A stretch of DNA of 64,000 nt from Escherichia marmotae. GTDB taxonomy: Bacteria > Pseudomonadota > Gammaproteobacteria > Enterobacterales > Enterobacteriaceae. Every line of letters starts with the position of its first letter. Positions within the stretch are counted from its first letter, which is position 1. The notes beneath the pieces are model-generated. The model worked only from the letters and a program-made list of their open reading frames with translations, searched no databases and was not told the origin of the DNA. Position numbers and translations under genes: made by a program. Location: contig NZ_CP025979.1 in assembly GCF_002900365.1 (NCBI RefSeq), positions 682,001 through 746,000 of the forward strand. The letters are read 5' to 3'. Of this stretch, positions 38,515-46,734 are shown one piece after another.

Positions 38515-38632
38515 CATCCGGATGACTCACATTGCCGGATGGTCGATGTTTACTCTGGCCAGCACAGGAGTGTTTTGGCTTCAGGTAAGCAAAAGCACCA
38601 TCCGACGTCTCAGCGTGAGTCTCCGGCAAATA
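38515..38632. repeat. Imperfect long inverted repeat between sufE and ldtE
   Basis: The left arm (38518-38543, with GACTCAC then CCGGATGGT) and the right arm (38597-38628, with ACCATCCG then GTGAGTC then CCGGCA) are imperfectly complementary. They resemble a REP/BIME-type unit. It fills the 148-bp gap between sufE and ldtE and may help end the suf transcript or stabilise its 3' end. Confidence 0.5.
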
Positions 38633-38645
38633 CAGGAGGTTTACA

Positions 38646-39650
38646 ATGAAACGCGCGTCTCTGCTTACACTGACTCTTATCGGTGCTTTTAGCGCAATCC
38701 ACGCGGCCTGGGCGGTAGATTATCCGCTTCCACCAACCGGAAGCCGACTGGTTGGGCAGAATCAAACCTATACGGTTCAAGAGGGGGATAAAAACCTTCA
38801 GGCTATCGCACGACGTTTTGATACTGCGGCAATGTTGATCCTTGAAGCCAATAACACCATTGCACCAGTACCAAAACCTGGCACGATGATAACCATCCCT
38901 TCGCAATTGTTATTACCTGATGCGCCGCGTCAGGGAATTATTGTTAACCTTGCTGAGCTGCGACTTTATTATTATCCGCCGGGAGAGAATATCGTACAGG
39001 TCTACCCGATAGGAATTGGTTTGCAGGGACTGGAAACGCCGGTGATGGAAACACGGGTAGGGCAAAAAATCCCGAATCCTACCTGGACGCCAACTGCAGG
39101 TATTCGTCAACGCTCACTGGAGCGAGGCATCAAATTACCGCCAGTTGTACCCGCCGGGCCAAATAACCCACTAGGACGCTACGCACTGCGCCTGGCGCAT
39201 GGTAATGGCGAGTATCTCATTCATGGCACCAGCGCGCCGGACAGCGTTGGTTTGCGCGTCAGTTCGGGCTGTATTCGTATGAATGCGCCGGATATTAAAG
39301 CGTTGTTCTCCAGCGTGAGAACGGGAACGCCGGTTAAAGTGATCAATGAGCCGGTGAAATACTCCGTAGAACCGAACGGAATGCGTTATGTGGAAGTGCA
39401 TCGACCGCTATCGGCAGAGGAACAGCAGAACGTTCAGACGATGCCGTATAAACTGCCCGTTGGTTTTACACAATTCAAAGATAATAAGGCGGTAGATCAG
39501 ACGCTAGTTGATAAAGCATTATATCGTCGGGCAGGGTATCCGGTTGCGGTGAGCAACGGAGCGACGCCCGCAGCCAGCAATGCGTCTGCAGTTGAGTCAG
39601 CGCAGAATGGCGAGCCTGAGCAGGGAAATATGTTACGCGCGACGCAATAG
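38646..39650 (+). CDS. ldtE: L,D-transpeptidase LdtE
   Basis: A 334-aa periplasmic transpeptidase that makes 3-3 crosslinks in peptidoglycan. A signal peptide (1-23, ending AAWAVDY) is followed by a LysM domain (about 39-85; YTVQEGDKNLQAIARRF) and a YkuD catalytic domain. The active-site pattern is HGTSAPDSVGLRVSSGCIRM, with the Cys nucleophile near residue 212. AGGAGG precedes the ATG. It converges with lpp, whose product is the substrate of the sister enzymes that tether Lpp. Confidence 0.96.
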   Translation: MKRASLLTLTLIGAFSAIHAAWAVDYPLPPTGSRLVGQNQTYTVQEGDKNLQAIARRFDTAAMLILEANNTIAPVPKPGTMITIPSQLLLPDAPRQGIIVNLAELRLYYYPPGENIVQVYPIGIGLQGLETPVMETRVGQKIPNPTWTPTAGIRQRSLERGIKLPPVVPAGPNNPLGRYALRLAHGNGEYLIHGTSAPDSVGLRVSSGCIRMNAPDIKALFSSVRTGTPVKVINEPVKYSVEPNGMRYVEVHRPLSAEEQQNVQTMPYKLPVGFTQFKDNKAVDQTLVDKALYRRAGYPVAVSNGATPAASNASAVESAQNGEPEQGNMLRATQ

Positions 39651-39669
39651 CAGTCATTAGCAGGCAAAA

Positions 39670-39700
39670 AAAAATGGCGCACAATGTGCGCCATTTTTCA
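39670..39700. terminator. Bidirectional terminator between ldtE and lpp
   Basis: AAAAAAAATGGCGCAC AA TGTGCGCCATTTTTC: a 10-bp stem flanked by A- and T-runs, serving both convergent genes. It is the known lpp terminator. Confidence 0.92.
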
Positions 39701-39714
39701 CTTCACAGGTACTA

Positions 39715-39963
<249 letters not shown>

Positions 39964-39992
39964 CTAGATTGAGTTAATCTCCATGTAGCGTT

Positions 39993-40030
39993 ACAAGTAT
40001 TACACAAACTTTTTTATGTTGAGAATATTT
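39993..40030 (-). promoter_or_regulatory. lpp promoter
   Basis: The minus strand shows TAATACT as the -10 (39996-40002) behind a very A/T-rich stretch (AACATAAAAAAGTTTGTG), matching the strong lpp promoter of E. coli. The rest of the lpp-pykF gap (to 40205) is AT-rich with no gene. Confidence 0.8.
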
Positions 40031-40203
40031 TTTTGATGGGAAGGCACTTATTTTTGATCGTTCGCTCAAAGAAGCATCGAACGCTGGGTTTTAGATAAAA
40101 AAATTGAGAGAAAACAGGATGCTTCCATCGAATTCATCTTAGATAAAGTGAGATTATATAGTGAAATCCGATTTGATTTTTTATTGTTTCTGATTATCGA
40201 TTA

Positions 40204-40234
40204 AATAAAAAAAGCGCCCATCAGGGCGCTTCGA
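40204..40234 (-). terminator. Terminator after pykF
   Basis: AAAAAAAGCGCCC ATCA GGGCGCTT: stem of 8 bp with an A-run that becomes the U-tract on the pykF strand. Confidence 0.9.
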
Positions 40235-40261
40235 TATACAAATTAATTCACAAAAGCAATA

Positions 40262-41674
40262 TTACAGGACGTGAACAGATGCAGTGTTGGTAGTGCCGCT
40301 CGGGACAAGTGCGCCAGAAACCATTACTACAACGTCGCCTTTGTGCGCCAGACCGCTCTGCAGAGCCAGTTCTTTACCCAGACGATAGAAATCATCAGTA
40401 GAGGTGATTTCTTTAACCAGTTGCGGTACAACGCCTTTGCTCAACACTAATTGATGTGCAGTTTTTTCATTAGTGGTCAGGGCCAGGATAGTTGCATCCG
40501 GGAAGTATTTACGCACTGCACGAGCAGATTTACCGCCCTGGGTTGCGACGACGATCAGCGGAGCATCCAGTTTTTCAGCCGTTTCAACCGCGCCACGGCA
40601 AACTGCTTCGGTAATGCGTAGTTTACGGTTATCGTTGTTGAACTCGAGACGGCTGTTCATCACGCGGTCAGTACGTTCGCAAATGGTTGCCATGATAGAA
40701 ACAGCTTCCAGCGGGTATTTACCTTTTGCGGATTCACCAGACAGCATGACTGCGTCAGTACCGTCAAGGATGGCGTTCGCGACGTCACCGGCTTCTGCAC
40801 GGGTAGGACGCGGGTTTTTGATCATAGAATCCAGCATCTGGGTCGCAGTAATAACGACTTTACGTGCACGGATACATTTTTCGATCATCATCTTCTGGGC
40901 GAAGATAACTTCTTCAACCGGGATTTCTACGCCCAGGTCACCACGTGCAACCATGATGCCGTCAGAGGCTTCGAGAATTTCGTCGAAGTTGTTGAGGCCT
41001 TCCTGGTTTTCGATTTTGGAGATGATTTGGATGTTTTCGCCACCGTGCGCTTTCAGATGTTCACGGATTTCGATAACGTCAGAACGCTTACGGATAAAGG
41101 AAGCTGCAACAAAGTCTACACCTTGTTCGCAACCGAAGATCAGATCCTGTTTGTCTTTTTCAGCCAGTGCCGGCAGGGCAATAGAAACGCCCGGCAGGTT
41201 CACACCTTTGTTTTCGCCCAGGTCACCGTTGTTCAGTACTTTACAGATAACTTTGTTACCTTCGATAGCGGTAACTTCCATACCGATCAGACCATCGTCA
41301 ACCAGCACGGTGTTGCCGACGGACAGGTCGGTAGTGAAACCTTCATAAGTTACCGCAACCATTTCGCTGTTGCCGATAACAGATTTGTCAGTGGTGAAAG
41401 TAAAGGTCTGGCCTGCTTTCAGAGAAACGTCATTACCGCCTTCCAGTTTCATGGTGCGGATTTCCGGACCTTTGGTATCGAGCAGGATAGCGGCAGTTTT
41501 GCCGGTTTTGCTCATCACGTTGCGCAGATTCTGAATGCGCTGACCGTGTTCTGCATAGTCACCATGAGAGAAGTTCAGACGCATGACGTTCATGCCTGCG
41601 TCCAGCATTTTAGCTAACATCTCTTCAGATTCGGTTTTTGGTCCGATGGTGCAAACAATTTTGGTCTTTTTCAT
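40262..41674 (-). CDS. pykF: Pyruvate kinase I
   Basis: A 470-aa glycolytic enzyme producing pyruvate and ATP from [23 protein letters not shown] gives the conserved start at 41672-41674; the in-frame extension to 41890 lies in the 5' UTR. Active-site motifs [11 protein letters not shown], the metal site [11 protein letters not shown] and ATQMLDSM are intact. The C-terminal domain binds fructose-1,6-bisphosphate. A Cra operator lies upstream. Confidence 0.98.
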
Positions 41675-41875
41675 GACAGTCTTAGTCTTTAAGTTGAGAA
41701 GGATAGGAGAAACTTGCTTTCTGGGCGCACTGCAGGAAAGCGAATCCGGTATTACGAAAGTGATGATGCCTCGCTCTAAGGATAGGTGACATCGAAAAAG
41801 CGTGCAGAGGAATGTGTGCTTGTGTCTCAGCCCAACGTGAGTGCCTGTTTTTGAGTCGTTGAGTTCTACAGTCCA

Positions 41876-41897
41876 AAGTGCTGAAACCATTCAAGAG
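41876..41897 (-). promoter_or_regulatory. Cra site upstream of pykF
   Basis: GCTGAAACCATTCAAG (41880-41895), read on the minus strand as TTGAATGGTTTCAGC, is the known Cra operator of pykF, where Cra represses glycolytic genes. The remaining 41898-42214 is AT-rich, gene-free DNA holding the pykF and fumD promoters. Confidence 0.8.
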
Positions 41898-42214
41898 TCA
41901 ATTGGCGCGCATTATACGCTGAATTTAATCCAAAAGGAAAACAAAAACAGCGTTTCAAAAAACAATCATCCATATTCACAATAAATTGTTATCAAAGATT
42001 TAACGTCCTCAGAAAGAGATTACGCAAAAACATCACTGTTTGCGCAACGTGAAAACGATAGCTGGAGAGAGAAGGTCTGCTGGCGCAAAGTCATACCATT
42101 CAACTGATACAATTAAAATAATTTATCGGGTTATTTGTTTGATTTTGTTTGTTTTTTGTTTAATTGATGAGATTGATATATGCTGATGACTGGCATGATA
42201 AATGGGTATGAATA

Positions 42215-42424
42215 ATGGGCAACCGGACAAAAGATGACGAGCTGTACCGCGAAATGTGCAGAGTGGTAGGGAAGGTGGTTCTGGAGATGCGCGATTTGGG
42301 TCAGGAGCCAAAGCACATAGTCATCGCTGGTGTGTTGCGTACAGCATTAGCAAATAAACGTATTCAGCGTAGCGAATTGGAAAAGCAAGCGATGGAAACA
42401 GTTATTAACGCACTGGTGAAATAA
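42215..42424 (+). CDS. fumD: Fumarase D
   Basis: A 69-aa protein (MGNRTKDDELYREMCRVVGK) recognised as FumD, formerly YdhZ, a very small fumarase in E. coli. Mostly helical, no cofactor motif visible. It is divergent from pykF. In K-12 the anaerobic ydhYVWXUT operon follows; here it does not. Confidence 0.92.
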   Translation: MGNRTKDDELYREMCRVVGKVVLEMRDLGQEPKHIVIAGVLRTALANKRIQRSELEKQAMETVINALVK

Positions 42425-42429
42425 TTGTT

Positions 42430-42472
42430 CGGGGATGGAGTGCAATACTTCATCCTCTATTATTTTATTGCT
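42430..42472 (+). terminator. Probable terminator after fumD
   Basis: GGATGGAGT GCAAT ACTTCATCC followed by TCTATTATTTTA; a 9-bp stem with one mismatch. Confidence 0.55.
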
Positions 42473-42663
42473 CTATGAGGATTTGTTTTAAGAAAGGTAT
42501 AAAAGGGAATTATCATAATTTCGATATGTATTTTAATTTATAGCGTATTGGCTGTAGTGCCTGTACTACGGCATGTCCGTGGATGATGGCCACCGTAAAT
42601 ACCAAAAGTAAAAAATAACCGAGTGGAAAGATATTACTGTGTGAGTCTTGCAAAGGAAAAATC

Positions 42664-42816
42664 ATGGCTAATATTCTCGGTCCAGGTTGCAGCGCCGTGC
42701 TGGCATATCATGACGGCGAAAGAGTGCGCTTTGCCGTCGCCGTTGAAGGCGAAAATAATATTTGTGCCGGAGTTCGCTATCGTCTCAATGAGCAACATCA
42801 GTTTGTTGAGTGCTGA
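42664..42816 (+). CDS. 50-aa ORF of unknown function between fumD and ydhS
   Basis: An open frame of 50 codons (MANILGPGCSAVLAYHDGER..., ending QHQFVEC) with a good ribosome binding site (GCAAAGGAAAAATC) 6 nt before the ATG and ordinary Escherichia codon use. I do not recognise it. It sits where the six-gene ydhYVWXUT operon lies in K-12, on the same strand as that operon, so it may be a remnant or deletion fusion of one of those genes. It could equally be a genuine small gene. Its stop is 11 nt from the convergent ydhS stop. Confidence 0.45.
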   Translation: MANILGPGCSAVLAYHDGERVRFAVAVEGENNICAGVRYRLNEQHQFVEC

Positions 42817-42827
42817 TAACTTTACCT

Positions 42828-44432
42828 TTAATCAAACGTAAGACGCCGGCGTGAACGGGAAGCAGGCTTTGCGATGGCCTGTGCCATAGCCTTGCCAATT
42901 TCTGCACAAGCCGTAAGCCCCTGAACGAAAGGCTGGTCGTGCATCAGCCAGGGTAACGCGCCGAATGCCACGCGCCCCCGTAATTCTTCAGGCTGCTGTA
43001 ACGAATAATCTTCACCAACATCAGGGATTTCCTCGCCTGTTTTCTGCAACTGTTCGCGCAGCCCAGGGAAAGGAATATCTTGTATTTTGAGTGGACGTTG
43101 ACCCCGGGCATCAATAAAAACATCAAACGAGTAGCTGTTGTCTGCTGTTTTCAGAACGGTGTGCGTTTCGTTGGTTTCCATCTCGTAGTCCTCACCAAGG
43201 GCGAGAATATGAATGATCCCCGCCTCGCGCAAGGCCAGCAGGCGACGAATAGATTCTGAAGGGATTGCCGCATAATTATCGATAAAGACTCTGGCAAGTC
43301 CTTTACTGAATCGTTTATGGTCGTGTTCATTCAGATGCGGCACAATTTCCTGTACGGCTTCATGCAAACGCAGAATGGCATAACGCCAGGGGACAGTATG
43401 TTTTTCCCGTTTATTTTGCTCGACTTCGGCTAAGTTCTCTTCCGCCCAGCCGAAAGGATCATGTTGTTTACGCTCGGCAAACCAGGCTTGAGCAAAGGTA
43501 TCTACATTGAGGCTCTCTAACGCTATACGTTGACTCCAGTCAGGATCGGCAGAACTAATTTCTTGTTGTATCAATTTGAATACTCGATCCAACAGACCGT
43601 CTGCACCTTTTTCTATTTCTCTATTTAAAGCCTGTTCTGTGACGATGTGTAATGGTTTGTAGGGGATAGGGCAATAGAAATCGGCTTCCGGCAAAATACC
43701 TGTACGGGACATCAACGTAATATGCAGATTTTCACTGTTACTATCGCGTTGAAAGCGAACGTGTTGATTATCTTCTTCAATAAACGAACCGTGCTGAATG
43801 GTAACCGCCATTGCTGCATCCAGTCCGCTCAAGGATGTGCCTATAATGCCGACGTTACAGGCATCAATTTTCGCTTCCAGTAATCCTGACCACGGGGTGG
43901 GGAAATACGTTCGGGTGACTTCTTCTTCATCAGGCCAGACGTGACCGGTAGCTATCAGCGCTAAATCAAACGTCTCTGTGAGTAGCTCCTGATTTGTGGC
44001 AAGAATGACACCGGAGTCTGTGACCTGCAGATCGGTCACCTGACATGATTCATACACGTTTATCTCAAAATTCAACTGTCGGGCTTGTTCAACTAATTGT
44101 AAAAAGCAATTGCGAAAATACTCACCCAGCAGAATACGCGGTAAAAACTGGCGATCGTGCAAGGTATCTTTTTTAACGCCGTAACGTTGCAGGTGACTGG
44201 CCTCTTGCCTTTGTAACCATTCCAGATAAGTACAATAAATCGGTGGTATTTCAATACTGGCAATATTTGCCAGCATAATTTTAGAATTTTCTTCATCGCT
44301 GTACGGCATACCGACACCGGCTTCGTCGGCCTGCTCGAAGATGGAAATAGAAAGCGGCGTTTGTTGTTGTAAAAGTGAGAAGAAAGTATAAATCCCTGTT
44401 GGTCCGGCACCCACAATGGCGATTTTTTTCAT
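42828..44432 (-). CDS. ydhS: FAD/NAD(P)-binding protein YdhS
   Basis: A 534-aa protein with an N-terminal dinucleotide-binding fold (KKIAIVGAGPTGIYTFF) and a second nucleotide-binding region (NVGIIGTSLSGLDAAMAV near residue 195), as in the FAD-NAD(P)-binding YdhS family. Substrate unknown. Full length for the family. In K-12 it is next to ydhT; here its neighbour is the 50-aa frame. Confidence 0.93.
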   Translation of the reverse strand: MKKIAIVGAGPTGIYTFFSLLQQQTPLSISIFEQADEAGVGMPYSDEENSKIMLANIASIEIPPIYCTYLEWLQRQEASHLQRYGVKKDTLHDRQFLPRILLGEYFRNCFLQLVEQARQLNFEINVYESCQVTDLQVTDSGVILATNQELLTETFDLALIATGHVWPDEEEVTRTYFPTPWSGLLEAKIDACNVGIIGTSLSGLDAAMAVTIQHGSFIEEDNQHVRFQRDSNSENLHITLMSRTGILPEADFYCPIPYKPLHIVTEQALNREIEKGADGLLDRVFKLIQQEISSADPDWSQRIALESLNVDTFAQAWFAERKQHDPFGWAEENLAEVEQNKREKHTVPWRYAILRLHEAVQEIVPHLNEHDHKRFSKGLARVFIDNYAAIPSESIRRLLALREAGIIHILALGEDYEMETNETHTVLKTADNSYSFDVFIDARGQRPLKIQDIPFPGLREQLQKTGEEIPDVGEDYSLQQPEELRGRVAFGALPWLMHDQPFVQGLTACAEIGKAMAQAIAKPASRSRRRLTFD

Positions 44433-44557
44433 TGTTACTTACCTGTGTGCATTCTTTCGAATTTAGCGTTATCAGATAAGTTTGGTTGAAATCTATATAA
44501 AATGAGAAATTTCAGACAGGGATGAAAAGGGCGCTAACCGCCCTTCATTAAGATCTG

Positions 44558-44863
44558 TCAGGCGAGTTTTGCCTGATTGATGTGACTCAGTGGCTCATTG
44601 ACATCGAAAACTTTGGCAATAACTTCATCGACACCGAGATTTTTCAGGCGAGCTGTATGTTTGTCCAGATAGGCAAGAGCGCTTTTTTCATCAGCAAAGA
44701 GATAGATGCCACCGGCTTCGTGGTTCTTTTCACTTTCCGTCCACACCTTCCACAGAAAACCGGGTTCCTGATTAATCGACTCGGCAAGCGGTTTAAGCTG
44801 TTCGGCCATTTCATTGCCAAAGGGACCATTAAATGAAAAGTGAAGCTGTAACAAAGTCGCCAT
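44558..44863 (-). CDS. ydhR: Putative mono-oxygenase YdhR
   Basis: A 101-aa protein of the dimeric alpha/beta-barrel mono-oxygenase family (ABM-like), beginning MATLLQLHFSFNGPFG. The family core NQEPGFLWKVWTESEKNHEAGGIYLFADE is conserved. Catalytic role not demonstrated to my knowledge. AAGGAGAATAACG precedes the ATG. Confidence 0.92.
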   Translation of the reverse strand: MATLLQLHFSFNGPFGNEMAEQLKPLAESINQEPGFLWKVWTESEKNHEAGGIYLFADEKSALAYLDKHTARLKNLGVDEVIAKVFDVNEPLSHINQAKLA

Positions 44864-44972
44864 CGTTATTCTCCTTCTGATAACACATACGAAAATAGTG
44901 TAAATCTTTTAACGTATTGGATACAGAGAATAAATAAGGGAATAAAAATGAGGAGACCAGACTAAGAAAATC

Positions 44973-45049
44973 TGGTGCGTCCGAGTGGACTCGAACCACC
45001 GACCCCCACCATGTCAAGGTGGTGCTCTAACCAACTGAGCTACGGACGC
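44973..45049 (-). tRNA. valW: tRNA-Val (GAC)
   Basis: A 77-nt tRNA including CCA. The acceptor arms GCGTCCG and CGGACGC pair, the D-arm is AGCTCAGTTGGTTAGAGC, the anticodon loop CTTGACATG has GAC, and the T-arm is CGGTGGTTCGAGTCCACTCG. It is the second of two tandem copies transcribed from the minus strand. Confidence 0.97.
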
Positions 45050-45053
45050 AGGA

Positions 45054-45130
45054 TGGTGCGTTCAATTGGACTCGAACCAACGACCCCCACCATGTCAAGG
45101 TGGTGCTCTAACCAACTGAGCTATGAACGC
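45054..45130 (-). tRNA. valV: tRNA-Val (GAC)
   Basis: A 77-nt tRNA with acceptor arms GCGTTCA/TGAACGC, encoded CCA and the same GAC anticodon as valW. The two genes are separated by only 4 bp and differ mainly by compensating changes in acceptor and T-stem. One transcript probably carries both. No integrated element is visible next to them. Confidence 0.97.
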
Positions 45131-45245
45131 AACGTTGTAGGTGACAACGGGGACGAATATTAGCGGCAGAGTGGAAAGGTGGCAAGAGGTAAAACGTAAT
45201 TTTCTGCACCATTTCGACCGTTTGCAGAGCTTTTAAGCAAATTGT

Positions 45246-45413
45246 CTATATTTTGTTGATTTTAAAGGGCGGTTTTTGTTCAGAGTCATATTTACATCTG
45301 ACACAGTCAATGGCCTCGCGCATCAGGATGTAAACCGTGCCGTTTGCCTCCATATCAATTCTGGCGTGGATAAATCCTTCGTAGCCTTTACACTTAGGTG
45401 GTGATAAGGGCAC
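45246..45413 (-). CDS. Possible 55-aa Cys-containing ORF upstream of ydhQ
   Basis: A GTG-started frame on the minus strand (VPLSPPKCKGYEGFIHARID..., with CVRC near the end) has three cysteines, including a CxxC pair, and plausible codon use. There is no clear ribosome binding site, and the region also holds the ydhQ promoter. I do not recognise the protein; it may be chance. It occupies most of the 300-bp gap between valV and ydhQ. Confidence 0.2.
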   Translation of the reverse strand: MPLSPPKCKGYEGFIHARIDMEANGTVYILMREAIDCVRCKYDSEQKPPFKINKI

Positions 45414-45437
45414 ACAGATGCAGCAAAGGAATAAATC

Positions 45438-46694
45438 ATGGGATCTGATGAAAAAAATTTGATGAGCGACGGGAACGTGCAAATTGTTAAGACAGGCGAG
45501 GTCGTCGGTGCGACTCAACTTACGGACGGTGAGTTGATTATTGAGGCTGGCGGAAGGGCAGAAAACACCATAGTGACTGGTGCGGGCTGGCTGAAAGTGG
45601 AAGCAGGCGGGATCGCCAGGGGGGCACAGTACGGCAACAATGGCACGTTATCAGTCAGTGACGGGGCCATTGCCACAGATATTGTTCAGTCCGACGGTGG
45701 AGCAATTAGCCTTTCAACGCTCGCCACTGTTAATGGCCGCCATCCTGAAGGTGAATTTAGCGTTGATCAGGGCTATGCCTGCGGTTTGTTGCTGGAGAAC
45801 GGCGGTAACTTGCGCGTACTGGAAGGTCATCGGGCAGAAAAAATCATTCTCGATCAGGCTGGTGGTTTGTTGGTTAACGGAACAACTTCATCTGCAATAG
45901 TGGATGAAGGCGGTGAATTGTTGGTTTACCCAGGTGGAGAAGCTTCCAACAGTATGATTAACCAGGGCGGTGTCTTTATGCTGGCGGGGAAAGCCAGCGA
46001 TACGACACTTGTGGGCGGTGCCATGAATAATCTTGGTGGAGAAGACATCCACACCCTGGTTGAGAATAGCGCCGTTTATCGCCTGGGGACGGACGGTCTA
46101 CAGCTCTACAGTTCCGGTAAGGCTAAAGATTTGGCGGTGAATACGGGAGGACGGGCTGAAATTCATGCGGGGACGGTGGAAAATGTGGTGGTGAAAGGTG
46201 GCACGATGATTGTCATGTCTCCCACCAGCGCGGACGATAAATTTGTAGTGGAAGAGGATTGTGCGCCAGTTGAACTGATGGGTAACGTCGCCGTACAAGA
46301 AAGTAGCTCTTTGATTATTGGTTATGGTGCCGATTTACAGCAGTCAACGGTTACGGTACAGCAGGGGGGCGTGTTAATCCTCGATGGTAGCACGGTGAAA
46401 GGTGACGGTGTCACTTTTCGTATTGGAGAGTTAAAGCTTGACGGTGGAAAAGTGTGGCTGATCACGGCGGCAGCAACGCATGTACAACTGAAAGCGAAAA
46501 GCCTGCGCGGAGAAGGAACGATCTGCCTGCAAACCAGTGCGAAAGAGATTTCGCCTGACTCTATCAGTGTGAAAGGGGAAGTTAGCGGTGATATTCACGT
46601 TGAGATAACGGATGCCAGTCGGCAACCTGTCTGTAGCGCGCTTAAACTTCAGCCAGACGAAGACGGGATTGGCGCAACGCTCCGGCCTGCATGA
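45438..46694 (+). CDS. ydhQ: Autotransporter-passenger-like repeat protein YdhQ
   Basis: A 418-aa protein built of degenerate glycine-rich repeats of about 20 residues (GGRAENTIVTGAGWLKVEAGG; GGEASNSMINQGGVFMLAGK), like the AIDA-I/YapH passenger domains that fold as a beta-helix. There is no signal peptide and no C-terminal barrel, so it is not a complete autotransporter. Length equals K-12 YdhQ. Function unknown. AAAGGAATAAATC precedes the ATG. Confidence 0.92.
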   Translation: MGSDEKNLMSDGNVQIVKTGEVVGATQLTDGELIIEAGGRAENTIVTGAGWLKVEAGGIARGAQYGNNGTLSVSDGAIATDIVQSDGGAISLSTLATVNGRHPEGEFSVDQGYACGLLLENGGNLRVLEGHRAEKIILDQAGGLLVNGTTSSAIVDEGGELLVYPGGEASNSMINQGGVFMLAGKASDTTLVGGAMNNLGGEDIHTLVENSAVYRLGTDGLQLYSSGKAKDLAVNTGGRAEIHAGTVENVVVKGGTMIVMSPTSADDKFVVEEDCAPVELMGNVAVQESSSLIIGYGADLQQSTVTVQQGGVLILDGSTVKGDGVTFRIGELKLDGGKVWLITAAATHVQLKAKSLRGEGTICLQTSAKEISPDSISVKGEVSGDIHVEITDASRQPVCSALKLQPDEDGIGATLRPA

Positions 46695-46697
46695 AAA

Positions 46698-46733
46698 CAA
46701 AGGCGCAACCCGCGAAGGTTGCGCCTTGTCTTT
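46698..46733. terminator. Bidirectional terminator between ydhQ and mdtK
   Basis: ACAAAGGCGCAACC CGCG AAGGTTGCGCCTTGT: an 11-bp stem in the 40-bp convergent gap. Confidence 0.88.
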
Positions 46734-46734
46734 A

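Noticed and set aside
40473..41348. 291-codon open frame antisense to pykF
   Set aside because: Shadow of a strongly codon-biased gene; serine- and arginine-rich nonsense composition.
44973..45130. Near-identical 77-nt direct repeats as a mobile-element or attachment-site duplication
   Set aside because: They are two complete tRNA-Val genes with compensatory stem changes, the known valV-valW pair; no integrase is nearby.
45438..46694. Complete autotransporter adhesin
   Set aside because: Passenger-like repeats are present, but there is no signal peptide and no C-terminal beta-barrel, and the length equals K-12 YdhQ.
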